Below are positions 52,915 through 59,985 of a DNA stretch of 64,000 nt, one piece after another. Within the stretch, counting starts at the first letter, position 1. Each line of letters begins with the position of its first letter. The notes beneath the pieces were generated by a model. It had not been told where the DNA came from. It ran no database searches and saw only the letters and a list, made by a program, of their open reading frames with translations. The position numbers were made by a program, and so were the translations under genes. Source of the DNA: Bacteroidales bacterium (GTDB taxonomy: Bacteria > Bacteroidota > Bacteroidia > Bacteroidales > F082); NCBI GenBank assembly GCA_017477425.1, contig JAFUVT010000033.1, positions 248,001-312,000 of the forward strand, written 5' to 3'.

Positions 52915-54834
52915 TTACAACTTCTCCATATTCCTCTTCACAAACTCGTTCAAATCCTTGCCCTTGAGCAGGTTCTTGGAGAGAAGTGCGAGGTCATAGA
53001 TTTGTCGGATGGTGGCTTCCTGTGCGGCTTCGTCCTTGTCTAAGAGGCCGACGATGACGGGGCTGTTGGTGTTGAGCATCAAGGTGTAGTTGTCGGGCAT
53101 CGAGCCGTAGAACGACATTGGGCCGCCGCCCATCTGCTCCATCTCTTTCATGCGGCGCATCCACTCGTTTTGGGTGACCTCAACAGGAGCATCGGTCTCG
53201 CCTTCGTTGCTGAACTCCACGTTGAAGCGCACCTTGTCGATGACCTTCTCGAAGGCGGCTTTCAAGGTCTCGCGCTGCTTGTCATCGAGCTTCGAGGCGG
53301 TTTCTTTGTCGTCTTTCACGATGAGTTTGTCGATGGTGTTGGAGTCAACGCGGGCGAACATCGTGCGGCTGTCCTCGCCCTTCTCGCTTTCCTTCTGCTC
53401 AAAGGCGCTGATGAAATGCGCGTCGAGCATGCCGTCCATCATCAACACATTGTAGCCGCGCGACTTGGCTGCCTCGATGTTGGCGTATTGGTCGTCCTTG
53501 TCGGTGGCGTAGAGATAGACGAGTGCCTTGTCCTTGTTGGTCTGGTTCTCCTTGATCAAGGCCTTGTATTCCTCGATGGTGTAGTACTTGTCGTCGGTGT
53601 CCTTGAAGAGGAAGAACTTCTCGGCGCGCTCGTAGAACTTCGGGTCGCTCATCATGCCGTATTCGATGAACACTCGGATGTCGTCCCAGTTCTTCTCGTA
53701 GGCCTCGCGGTCTTTCTTGAAGAGTTCCTCAAGTTTCTCGGCCACCTTCTTGGTGATGTAGGTCGAGATTTTCTTCACGTTCTGGTCGCTTTGCAGGAAC
53801 GAGCGGCTGACGTTCAGCGGGATGTCGGGCGAGTCGATGACGCCGTGCAGCAGCGAGAGGAACTCGGGCAGGATGCCTTCCACCGAGTCGGTGACGAAGA
53901 CCTCGTTGCAGTAGAGCTGTATCTTGTTGCGCTGGAACTCGTAACGGTTCTTCACCTTCGGGAAATAGAGGATGCCCGTGAGGTTGAAGGGGTAATCGAC
54001 GTTGAGGTGGATGTGGAACAGCGGCTCGCCGAAGTTCATCGGGTAGAGCGTGTGGTAGAAGTCGTTGTATTCCTCGTCCTTGATGTCGTTGGGCGACTTC
54101 TTCCACAGTGGTGCCACGTCATTGATGATCCAGGGCTTCTCCACTTCCTTGGTCTTGGGTTTGCCGTCCTTGTCGGTCTCGCCTTCGATTTCCTCCTGCA
54201 CTTTCTTGGTGCCGAATTGGATCGGGATGGGCAGGAACTTGCAGTATTTGTTGAGCAGTTCGCGGATGCGGCCTTCTTCGAGGAACTCCTGCGCGTCGTC
54301 AGAGATGTAGAGGATGACGTCGGTGCCGCGGTCGCCCTTCGGGATTTCGTTCATCGTGTACTCGGGGCTGCCGTCGCATTCCCAAATGACACCGTTCTGG
54401 CCTGCGTCCTTGCACGACTTGGAAATCAACGCGACCTTCGAGGAGACCATGAAGGCAGAGTAAAAGCCCAAGCCAAAATGTCCGATGATGTTGGCGGCTT
54501 CGGCCTCGCTTTGGGTCTTGAACTTGGCGATGAACTCCTCGGCGCCCGAGAAGGCGATTTGGTTGATGTACTTGTCAACCTCTTCGGCGTTCATGCCGAT
54601 GCCGCGGTCGCGGACGGTGAGGGTCTTTTTCTTCTTGTCGATTTCCACCTTGATGGTGAGGTCGCCCAACTCGCCCTTGAACTCGCCCGAAGTGGCCAAG
54701 GCCTTCAGCTTTTGCGTAGCATCCACGGCGTTGCTGATGATTTCGCGCAGGAAGATTTCCTGGTCCGAATAGAGGAACTTCTTGATGACAGGGAAGATGT
54801 TTTCTGTCTTTACTCCAATGTTACCTGTTTGCAT
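52915..54834 (-). CDS. htpG: Molecular chaperone HtpG (Hsp90)
   Basis: A 639-residue bacterial Hsp90 that refolds proteins in the cytoplasm. It opens MQTGNIGVKTENIFPVIKKF, then the ATP-site motifs FLREIISNAVDA, DRGIGM and IGHFGLGFYSAFM, the middle-domain arginine region NVSRSFLQSDQNVKKI, and the C-terminal dimer part. Longer in-frame starts upstream exist, but Hsp90 homologues begin at this MQ. An acidic linker (EEIEGETDKDGKPKTKEVEK) fits the usual N-M joint. Confidence 0.95.
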   Translation of the reverse strand: MQTGNIGVKTENIFPVIKKFLYSDQEIFLREIISNAVDATQKLKALATSGEFKGELGDLTIKVEIDKKKKTLTVRDRGIGMNAEEVDKYINQIAFSGAEEFIAKFKTQSEAEAANIIGHFGLGFYSAFMVSSKVALISKSCKDAGQNGVIWECDGSPEYTMNEIPKGDRGTDVILYISDDAQEFLEEGRIRELLNKYCKFLPIPIQFGTKKVQEEIEGETDKDGKPKTKEVEKPWIINDVAPLWKKSPNDIKDEEYNDFYHTLYPMNFGEPLFHIHLNVDYPFNLTGILYFPKVKNRYEFQRNKIQLYCNEVFVTDSVEGILPEFLSLLHGVIDSPDIPLNVSRSFLQSDQNVKKISTYITKKVAEKLEELFKKDREAYEKNWDDIRVFIEYGMMSDPKFYERAEKFFLFKDTDDKYYTIEEYKALIKENQTNKDKALVYLYATDKDDQYANIEAAKSRGYNVLMMDGMLDAHFISAFEQKESEKGEDSRTMFARVDSNTIDKLIVKDDKETASKLDDKQRETLKAAFEKVIDKVRFNVEFSNEGETDAPVEVTQNEWMRRMKEMEQMGGGPMSFYGSMPDNYTLMLNTNSPVIVGLLDKDEAAQEATIRQIYDLALLSKNLLKGKDLNEFVKRNMEKL

Positions 54835-54948
54835 ATCTGTAGTTTTTGAAATTTCAAATTGACGGAGGGACATAGTCAAATTATGTGCCATTGGGAAAAC
54901 TGACATTTTGGCAAGGAATCTTCTTTTATGTTGCAGAGGAAAATAGTG

Positions 54949-54996
54949 TTTATCCAGCGGTGAAACGCCATTTTACCCTGTTCACCGCTGGATAAA
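54949..54996. repeat. Private inverted repeat of ATPase gene 3, distal copy
   Basis: Perfect 16-bp arms (TTTATCCAGCGGTGAA / TTCACCGCTGGATAAA) with a 16-base spacer containing ATTTTACCCTG, almost the spacer seen in gene 2's repeat. It lies between htpG and ATPase gene 3. Confidence 0.88.
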
Positions 54997-55032
54997 AGCA
55001 TTTTTTTTGAGGAAAAATTAGGTAAAAAATAT

Positions 55033-55084
55033 GTTTTATTCAGCGGTGAACGAATGTTTTTGTATATTTGCCGCTGAATAAAAC
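55033..55084. repeat. Private inverted repeat of ATPase gene 3, promoter copy
   Basis: Perfect 14-bp arms (GTTTTATTCAGCGG / CCGCTGAATAAAAC) with a 24-base spacer that contains the -7 box. The left arm continues TGAA as in the distal copy. Anything binding both arms would cover the promoter. Confidence 0.87.
55063..55070 (+). promoter_or_regulatory. -7 box for ATPase gene 3
   Basis: TATATTTG inside the loop of the inverted repeat, 23 bp before the ATG. No TTG is present at the -33 position. Confidence 0.65.
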
Positions 55085-55093
55085 GATGTTTTT

Positions 55094-56542
55094 ATGATGA
55101 ATATCATTGGTAGAAAAGCGGAAATCGAGGAAATAAAAGGACTGTATTCCAGTAAGATGCCTCAATTTTTAGCGGTTTATGGTCGCCGTCGCGTGGGGAA
55201 GACTTTCCTTATCGACGAAGCCTTGAAAGGAAAAATCACCTTTCGCCATTCTGGATTGTCGCCCGTGGACGAGCAAAACCACAAAAACAGCCTGAAAGAG
55301 CAACTGAAGCATTTCTATTTGTCGTTGCAAATCCAAGGGATGAAGAAAAGCAAGTGTCCGACTTCGTGGCTTGAGGCATTCTTCATGCTTGAGATGCACC
55401 TGCAATCCATTGACGATGGGTCGCGTCAGGTGGTTTTCCTTGACGAACTGCCTTGGATGGATACGCCTCGGTCGGGTTTTGTCACGGCGTTGGAGGCGTT
55501 GTGGAACAACTGGGGCTGTCATCGCGACAATTTTATGCTGGTGGTTTGCGGTTCAGCCACGTCGTGGATTACCGACAATTTGATCAACAATCATGGTGGC
55601 TTGTATGGGCGACTCACTTGTCAGTTGAAATTGTCGCCCTTTACCCTCAACGAATGTGAGCAGTTTTTCCATAGTAAAGGCATCCGGCTGTCGCGCTACG
55701 ACATCGTGCAAAGTTACATGATATTTGGCGGAATCCCATATTATTTGAGTTGTTTTGAGCAGGGGAGGAGTCTTGCACAGAATATTGACAATCTGTTTTT
55801 TAGGAAAAACGCGATGTTGAACGACGAATTTGACCGTTTGTTTTCCTCCGTGTTCTCGCGTCCTGAGGAGATGAAGCAGATTGTGAAGATTCTCGGCAAC
55901 AGAAGGTCGGGATACGCTCAAGAGGAACTTGCAAAAGCCGCTGGTTTGACTTGGGGCGGCACATTTAGCACCATGCTGAAGGCGCTTGCTGCCAGCGATT
56001 TCATTGAGTTCTACATCCCATTTGGAGCGGGCAAGCGCGAAAAGCATTACAAGCTAATCGACCCGTTTTGCCTGTTTTACATGAAGTTTGTTCAGGGCCG
56101 AACCGAACTTGACCCCGATTTTTGGATGCACAATGTGACTTCGCAGAGCGTGTCGTCGTGGCGGGGTTTTGCGTTTGAGGAAGTATGCTTCTCGCATATT
56201 GCTCAAATCAAGAAGGCACTTGACATCCTTGGGGTTTCGTCAACGCAATCTTCTTGGGCGTTGAAAGGAGATGACGAAACCGAGGGCGCACAGATGGATT
56301 TGCTGATTAATCGGAAAGACAATGTGGTGAATTTGTGTGAGATGAAGTTCTACAATGAGAAATTCACCGTGAACAAGGCTTATTATTCGAAATTGGTTCA
56401 TCGTCAGAACTTGCTGGCGGAGCGTTTGCCGAAAAGAGCGGTGATACACAATGTTTTAGTAACCAATGAAGGCTTGACATATAACGAGTATAGTGGCGTT
56501 TTCCAAAGGGTGGTCACGATTGATGATTTGTTTGTGAAATGA
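55094..56542 (+). CDS. P-loop ATPase with PD-(D/E)XK-type C-terminus (copy 3)
   Basis: 482 residues. Walker A is GRRRVGKT (Lys36) and Walker B is VVFLDELPWMDT, then CGSATSWI, a middle winged-helix-like part (RRSGYAQEELAKAAGL), and a C-terminal AQMDLLINRKDNVVNLCEMKF with the D...ExK nuclease pattern. It is a paralogue of copy 2, and htpG lies between the two. Its private repeats differ in sequence from those of copies 1 and 2. The start is either of two adjacent ATG codons (55094 or 55097). Confidence 0.85.
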   Translation: MMNIIGRKAEIEEIKGLYSSKMPQFLAVYGRRRVGKTFLIDEALKGKITFRHSGLSPVDEQNHKNSLKEQLKHFYLSLQIQGMKKSKCPTSWLEAFFMLEMHLQSIDDGSRQVVFLDELPWMDTPRSGFVTALEALWNNWGCHRDNFMLVVCGSATSWITDNLINNHGGLYGRLTCQLKLSPFTLNECEQFFHSKGIRLSRYDIVQSYMIFGGIPYYLSCFEQGRSLAQNIDNLFFRKNAMLNDEFDRLFSSVFSRPEEMKQIVKILGNRRSGYAQEELAKAAGLTWGGTFSTMLKALAASDFIEFYIPFGAGKREKHYKLIDPFCLFYMKFVQGRTELDPDFWMHNVTSQSVSSWRGFAFEEVCFSHIAQIKKALDILGVSSTQSSWALKGDDETEGAQMDLLINRKDNVVNLCEMKFYNEKFTVNKAYYSKLVHRQNLLAERLPKRAVIHNVLVTNEGLTYNEYSGVFQRVVTIDDLFVK

Positions 56543-56552
56543 CGGAAATGTG

Positions 56553-56560
56553 TATTTTTG
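56553..56560 (+). promoter_or_regulatory. -7 box for the methyltransferase gene
   Basis: TATTTTTG, 18 bp before the ATG at 56579; it rules out an upstream TTG start at 56558. Confidence 0.55.
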
Positions 56561-56578
56561 CATCGTAAAATGACGAAA

Positions 56579-57388
56579 ATGAACGAAATCTACGACTTCT
56601 ACAACAACGGTGCGGAAATAGGCCGACTTGAGCGCGGCTTGGGCATCGTTGAGTTCCATCGGACGAAGGAAATCCTGTCGCGCTACATTGATGGCGGCAA
56701 GGTGATTTTCGACATTGGCGGCGGCATCGGGATGTATGCGGCTTGGCTGGCGAAGAAAGGCAACGAGCTGCATCTCATCGAGTTGGCGGAGAACGCCGTG
56801 GAATATGCCAAGGCCAATATGATGCAGGATTGCCATTTCGTCGCCGAGATGGGCAATGCCTTGCAGGTCGATCGTCCTGACGAGAGTGCGGATGTGGTGC
56901 TGCTCATGGGACCTTTGTATCATTTGCGCGATAGGGGAGACCGTTTGCAAGCACTTCGGGAGTCCTTTCGTGTGCTGAAGAAAGGCGGCCTTTTGGTCTC
57001 GGCAGGCATCTCCAAGTTCAGTTCCATGACTTGGGCGCTGTCGGTCTATGGCGAGAAGAACGACTTCATCGACGACCCCGTGTTTTTCAACATGATACGC
57101 GGCGAGATGACCACGGGCGACCATATCCGTCCGGCGGAATATCCGAGGTTCATCGCGGAGTCGTATTTCACTACTACGGAGGAGATGAAAGCGGAAATCG
57201 CGGAGGCTGGCTTCGAGGTCGAGAAGGCTGTTGCCGTGGAAGGCTGCATTTGGTTTACGCCGCACCTTGCTGAGAAATGGGAGGACGAGGCCAGTCGTGA
57301 GAGACTATTGGAAATCGTCCGCATCACCGAGTCGGAGCCTGAGATGATGGGCATGAGCCCGCATTTCTTGGTGGTGGCGCGGAAATGA
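56579..57388 (+). CDS. Class I SAM-dependent methyltransferase
   Basis: 269 residues from MNEIYDFYNNG. SAM motif I is IFDIGGGIGMYAAWL (residues ~43-57), the acidic end of strand 2 is LHLIELAE, motif IV lies around DVVLLMGPLYHL (~107), and post-I is LREsFRVLKKGGLLVSAGI. The EIYDFYNN opening is typical of small-molecule methyltransferases in this phylum. Substrate unknown. An ATG 9 bp upstream is also possible; spacing from the -7 box favours this one. Confidence 0.83.
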   Translation: MNEIYDFYNNGAEIGRLERGLGIVEFHRTKEILSRYIDGGKVIFDIGGGIGMYAAWLAKKGNELHLIELAENAVEYAKANMMQDCHFVAEMGNALQVDRPDESADVVLLMGPLYHLRDRGDRLQALRESFRVLKKGGLLVSAGISKFSSMTWALSVYGEKNDFIDDPVFFNMIRGEMTTGDHIRPAEYPRFIAESYFTTTEEMKAEIAEAGFEVEKAVAVEGCIWFTPHLAEKWEDEASRERLLEIVRITESEPEMMGMSPHFLVVARK

Positions 57389-57390
57389 AA

Positions 57391-57424
57391 AAAGCGGCAA
57401 GGTGAGTGCCCTGCCGCCTTTTGT
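57391..57424. terminator. Bidirectional intrinsic terminator
   Basis: Stem GCGGCAAGG/CCCTGCCGC (one mismatch), with A-tract on the left and T-tract on the right, so it works for both the methyltransferase gene and the convergent lipoprotein gene. Confidence 0.82.
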
Positions 57425-57439
57425 TTGCCGAAGGAGTTG

Positions 57440-57799
57440 TTAATCGTCCAAGTCGCAGCCCAATTTCTCGGCTTTCTTCTCGGCGTCTTTGAGGAGGTTT
57501 TCAGCGATTTCCTCAATCTTCTCTTGTTCCTTTTCGGTCATCTTTTCGTCGTCGGCGTATTTGCTGTCGCCGAGTCCGCTGGCCAAGCTGCCCATCACCA
57601 GACCAAAAGCGGCCTCCTGCAATTCGTCGCAGCTCTTGGCGTCTTTGATCATCTTTTCGAGCTCGTCATACATTTTCTTGGTTTCCGTGAATTGCTTGGT
57701 GCCTTTCACGCTGCCAGTGTTTGCGTTGCCGTTGCCGCCACATTGAGTGAAGGCAAACATCATCATGCCCGCGAGGGCGATCAGTAGGGTCTTTTTCAT
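57440..57799 (-). CDS. Small putative lipoprotein of unknown function
   Basis: 119 residues from MKKTLLIALAGMMMFAF, a signal peptide followed by TQCGGNGN, probably lipidated on Cys22 although the lipobox is imperfect. The mature part is helical and charged, with an acidic/lysine-rich C-terminus (EMTEKEQEKIEEIAEN...). Family not recognised. A longer in-frame start would overlap the promoter (-7 box TATTTTTG at 57832-57825). Confidence 0.72.
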   Translation of the reverse strand: MKKTLLIALAGMMMFAFTQCGGNGNANTGSVKGTKQFTETKKMYDELEKMIKDAKSCDELQEAAFGLVMGSLASGLGDSKYADDEKMTEKEQEKIEEIAENLLKDAEKKAEKLGCDLDD

Positions 57800-57824
57800 G
57801 GTGTTGATTGATTTAAGTGCGCCA

Positions 57825-57832
57825 CAAAAATA
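57825..57832 (-). promoter_or_regulatory. -7 box for the small lipoprotein gene
   Basis: TATTTTTG on the minus strand, 25 bp before the start. Confidence 0.5.
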
Positions 57833-57902
57833 GTAAAAATCAAACAACTGCATCCCTTTTTGGAAAATTATTCAAAATCGGCTGCCTTTGTGACGGACGG
57901 AC

Positions 57903-57938
57903 TGTAAAGAATCTTTACACCTGTAAAGAAACTTTACA
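57903..57938. promoter_or_regulatory. Paired enhancer palindromes upstream of the DUF2807 gene
   Basis: TGTAAAGAATCTTTACA (57903-57919) and TGTAAAGAAACTTTACA (57922-57938), centres 19 bp apart, with a further half-like TGTTTTACA at 57939-57947. The same pair with the same spacing precedes the tolC operon. They sit about 77 bp before the sigma-54 -12 element, the typical place for an enhancer-binding protein. Confidence 0.82.
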
Positions 57939-57993
57939 CTGTTTTACAAGACATAAAATTTACAAATCATTGATTTATAATGTTTTATAATTT

Positions 57994-58009
57994 TGGCACG
58001 AACTATGCT
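57994..58009 (+). promoter_or_regulatory. Sigma-54 promoter of the DUF2807 gene
   Basis: TGGCACG, four bases, ATGCT: GG at -24 and GC at -12 with exactly 10 bases between. It matches TGGCACG-N4-TTGCW except one base. Transcription would start near 58020, 30 bp before the ATG. Confidence 0.83.
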
Positions 58010-58049
58010 ATGGCTTTTGGTGTATGTTTAACACTAAATTCAAAGCATT

Positions 58050-59015
58050 ATGAACAAACACATCCTAAGCATTTCGAAGGCCATCCTTTGCGTGGCGCTT
58101 CTCCTGGGCAGAAACTGGGTTTCTGCACAATCGGCCATCATTGATAACGGCGCCATAACCATAAAAAATGGCGTATTGACCATTGGAAGTGGCGATGTCA
58201 TCAAAGGCAACGGCAATGTGGTGACGCGCGAGTATGAGATTACGGGCGCGTTCGATGAGATTACGACACTGCTTCCAGCGACGATAAACTACACGGTATC
58301 AGACCAATATTCTTGCATTGTACACGTCGATGAGAACCTTTTGGAGTATCTTGACCTCCATTTGAACGGCGACGCGCTGCACCTTGGCGTTGGCGGCGAC
58401 AAATACAATAATGTCAGCCTGCGCCCGACAGTGTTCGTCATCGACTTGGCCGCGCCGCAATTGGAGCGCATCGGCATTGTTGGCAGCGGCAGCTTCAGCT
58501 TCCTTGATGCAATTGACGGCGAGGAGTTGGAAGTTAATGTGATTGGCTGTGGCGATGTCGTGTTCGAGAAAGAGGTCAACATGGCCAAAATGAACTTGAA
58601 TCTCATCGGTTCGGGCGACATTTCCTTTGAGGAAACGGCGCGCATCGATGATTTGAGACTGACGCTTTCAGGTTCGGGTGATTTGCGTTGCAAACAGCTT
58701 ATTTCTAGGAAGATGAGGGGGGCGATTGCAGGCTCTGGTGATGTCAGGATTGCGGACGGCGACATCGAAATGATGGATGCGAAAGTGGCGGGTTCGGGCT
58801 CGTTTGTGTCGCACGCCGATGTGGACCAAATGGACGCCCAAGTGTCGGGCTCGGGCGAAATCACCGCCAAGGTGAACGGCGAACTGAACTACTCGATTAC
58901 GGGCTCGGGCGGCATCAACTATTACGGCGACCCCAGCGTGAAAGGTGTGATGTTGGATCGCGAAAAACTGAGGAAAATCGACCCGTCGAAGGCGGGCAAA
59001 ACGAAACGAAAGTAG
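58050..59015 (+). CDS. DUF2807 (head GIN domain) secreted protein
   Basis: A 321-residue exported protein. The signal peptide ends near GRNWVSAQ, then a DUF2807 beta-solenoid follows: EITGAFDEITTLLPATINYTVSD, then rungs repeating G-S-G-D/S (VGSGSF, IGSGDI, SGSGDL, AGSGDV, AGSGSF, SGSGEI, TGSGGI). The C-terminus is basic (RKIDPSKAGKTKRK). The family is common in Bacteroidota and thought to be envelope-located; its role is unknown. The sigma-54 promoter shared with a TolC-type efflux operon suggests an envelope-stress or export role. Confidence 0.85.
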   Translation: MNKHILSISKAILCVALLLGRNWVSAQSAIIDNGAITIKNGVLTIGSGDVIKGNGNVVTREYEITGAFDEITTLLPATINYTVSDQYSCIVHVDENLLEYLDLHLNGDALHLGVGGDKYNNVSLRPTVFVIDLAAPQLERIGIVGSGSFSFLDAIDGEELEVNVIGCGDVVFEKEVNMAKMNLNLIGSGDISFEETARIDDLRLTLSGSGDLRCKQLISRKMRGAIAGSGDVRIADGDIEMMDAKVAGSGSFVSHADVDQMDAQVSGSGEITAKVNGELNYSITGSGGINYYGDPSVKGVMLDREKLRKIDPSKAGKTKRK

Positions 59016-59038
59016 ATTTCTTTTTCATACCTTGTGTG

Positions 59039-59069
59039 GAACGGCTGGCCAATTTGGTCGGCCGTTTTT
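59039..59069 (+). terminator. Intrinsic terminator after the DUF2807 gene
   Basis: AACGGCTGGCC pairs with GGTCGGCCGTT (9 of 11) around a short AT loop and is followed by a T-run. Confidence 0.72.
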
Positions 59070-59077
59070 GGTTTACT

Positions 59078-59096
59078 GTGTAAAGAATCTTTACAC
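59078..59096. promoter_or_regulatory. Solitary copy of the enhancer palindrome
   Basis: GTGTAAAGAATCTTTACAC, a perfect 8-bp inverted repeat with 3-base centre, the same site as upstream of the DUF2807 and tolC genes. It abuts the stop codon of the PIN gene and has no nearby TGGCAC promoter. Confidence 0.75.
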
Positions 59097-59522
59097 CTAA
59101 TGCATGTCATCTTCACAAAGTTCCTCGTAAAACTCGTGCAATCTTTTTATCTCGACAGGCGGAAAAGGCGTGGTTTTGAGGATGTTGAAATGATTGTCTT
59201 CAGTGACGATATATTCAGCATTGGAAACAATGGCGCAGTCCACAAACTTGTTGTCGTCGGGGTCGGCAGTGATGAGGTGGAATTGGTAATGGGCATCAAC
59301 GCGGACGACATTGTTCGCACGAAGAATAGTTTCCACGGCAATGTTGGCGGCAAGAGGCGACATGTGGGAAGCGATGATTTCCTCGTATTCCTCCAAAATA
59401 CTGTTGGAGATGCAGAGTGTGTATTTGCCCATAACAAAGTCTTCCCAAACCTTGTAGTAGGGGCTTCGCCTTGACAAAGACTGGAGCAAACAATTGGTAT
59501 CGAGCACGATATATCGGTTCAT
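59097..59522 (-). CDS. PIN-domain toxin of a toxin-antitoxin pair
   Basis: A 141-residue PIN-family ribonuclease-like protein (PIN_3-type, putative toxin). It opens YIVLDTNCLLQSL with the first acidic residue, continues SILEEYEEII, and has DPDDNKFVDCAIVSNAEYIVTED, the acidic cluster completing the metal site. Its start overlaps the antitoxin's stop by four bases (ATGA), the usual coupled order antitoxin-toxin. It likely cleaves RNA when free of antitoxin; the target is unknown. Confidence 0.87.
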   Translation of the reverse strand: MNRYIVLDTNCLLQSLSRRSPYYKVWEDFVMGKYTLCISNSILEEYEEIIASHMSPLAANIAVETILRANNVVRVDAHYQFHLITADPDDNKFVDCAIVSNAEYIVTEDNHFNILKTTPFPPVEIKRLHEFYEELCEDDMH

Positions 59523-59749
59523 GGCACTTGCCTATAAGGTGTCCTCATGTGTTCGTGGCTCCATTGGTCGACTTTTTCTTCTGTCAGGCTGCCGTTTTCC
59601 CAAAGTCGGTCGATTTCGTTTTGCAGGCGGGAGTTCAGGAATTGCACGATGACGTTCTTCAAGGCGGCGATATCCTCTTCTTGCGTAAGGCAGGAGAGCA
59701 TATTGAGCACCTCATATTGTGCAGGTGAAATGGCGGTTAGTTGTCCCAT
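59519..59749 (-). CDS. Antitoxin partner of the PIN toxin
   Basis: A 76-residue, helical and mostly acidic protein (LTAISPAQYEVLNMLSCL...) directly upstream of and overlapping the PIN gene. No DNA-binding fold can be named from sequence. Its promoter carries an inverted repeat around the -7 box, fitting autoregulation. Assigned as antitoxin from position and size. Confidence 0.72.
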   Translation of the reverse strand: MGQLTAISPAQYEVLNMLSCLTQEEDIAALKNVIVQFLNSRLQNEIDRLWENGSLTEEKVDQWSHEHMRTPYRQVP

Positions 59750-59762
59750 AATAGTTGCGTAT

Positions 59763-59798
59763 AGTTTCCGAGGGCAAAATTATACATTTTTTCGGAAA
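59763..59798. promoter_or_regulatory. Promoter and probable operator of the toxin-antitoxin pair
   Basis: The -7 box TAATTTTG (minus strand, 59781-59774) lies between perfect 8-bp inverted arms GTTTCCGA (59763-59770) and TCGGAAAC (59791-59798). Binding of both arms would block the promoter, as in other toxin-antitoxin operons. Confidence 0.65.
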
Positions 59799-59845
59799 CG
59801 GATAGATTTGTTTTTGTCCGAAGGAAGAAATCCGTAAACCCTCCA

Positions 59846-59882
59846 GTGTAAAGTTTCTTTACACCTGTAAAGAAACTTTACA
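59846..59882. promoter_or_regulatory. Paired enhancer palindromes upstream of tolC
   Basis: GTGTAAAGTTTCTTTACAC (59846-59864) and TGTAAAGAAACTTTACA (59866-59882), centres 19 bp apart. Second centre to the -12 GC is 76-77 bp, as upstream of the DUF2807 gene. Confidence 0.83.
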
Positions 59883-59936
59883 CTTTTTTGAAAAGCGAAA
59901 TTTTGTAATTATTTGATTTTTAATTGTTTGCAAATT

Positions 59937-59952
59937 TGGCACGAGATATGCT
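59937..59952 (+). promoter_or_regulatory. Sigma-54 promoter of the tolC-ftsX operon
   Basis: TGGCACG, AGAT, ATGCT: GG and GC 10 bases apart. Apart from the spacer it is the same as the DUF2807 promoter. The ATG is 34 bp further on. Confidence 0.83.
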
Positions 59953-59985
59953 ATCCCCTACGCATAATTTAAATATGTGTAAAGT

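Noticed and set aside
53170..54849. A 559-codon open frame on the plus strand opposite htpG
   Set aside because: It lies wholly antisense to a certain Hsp90 gene, its translation is low-complexity Val/Leu/Glu-rich, and it has no promoter or start context. It is a shadow of the GC-rich htpG codons.
42939..55084. CRISPR array
   Set aside because: The repeats are few, differ between genes, are palindromic, are not separated by uniform spacers, and there are no cas genes.
49738..56542. Insertion sequence or prophage carrying the ATPases
   Set aside because: No transposase, integrase or phage gene is present, and htpG, a normal housekeeping gene, lies between copies 2 and 3.
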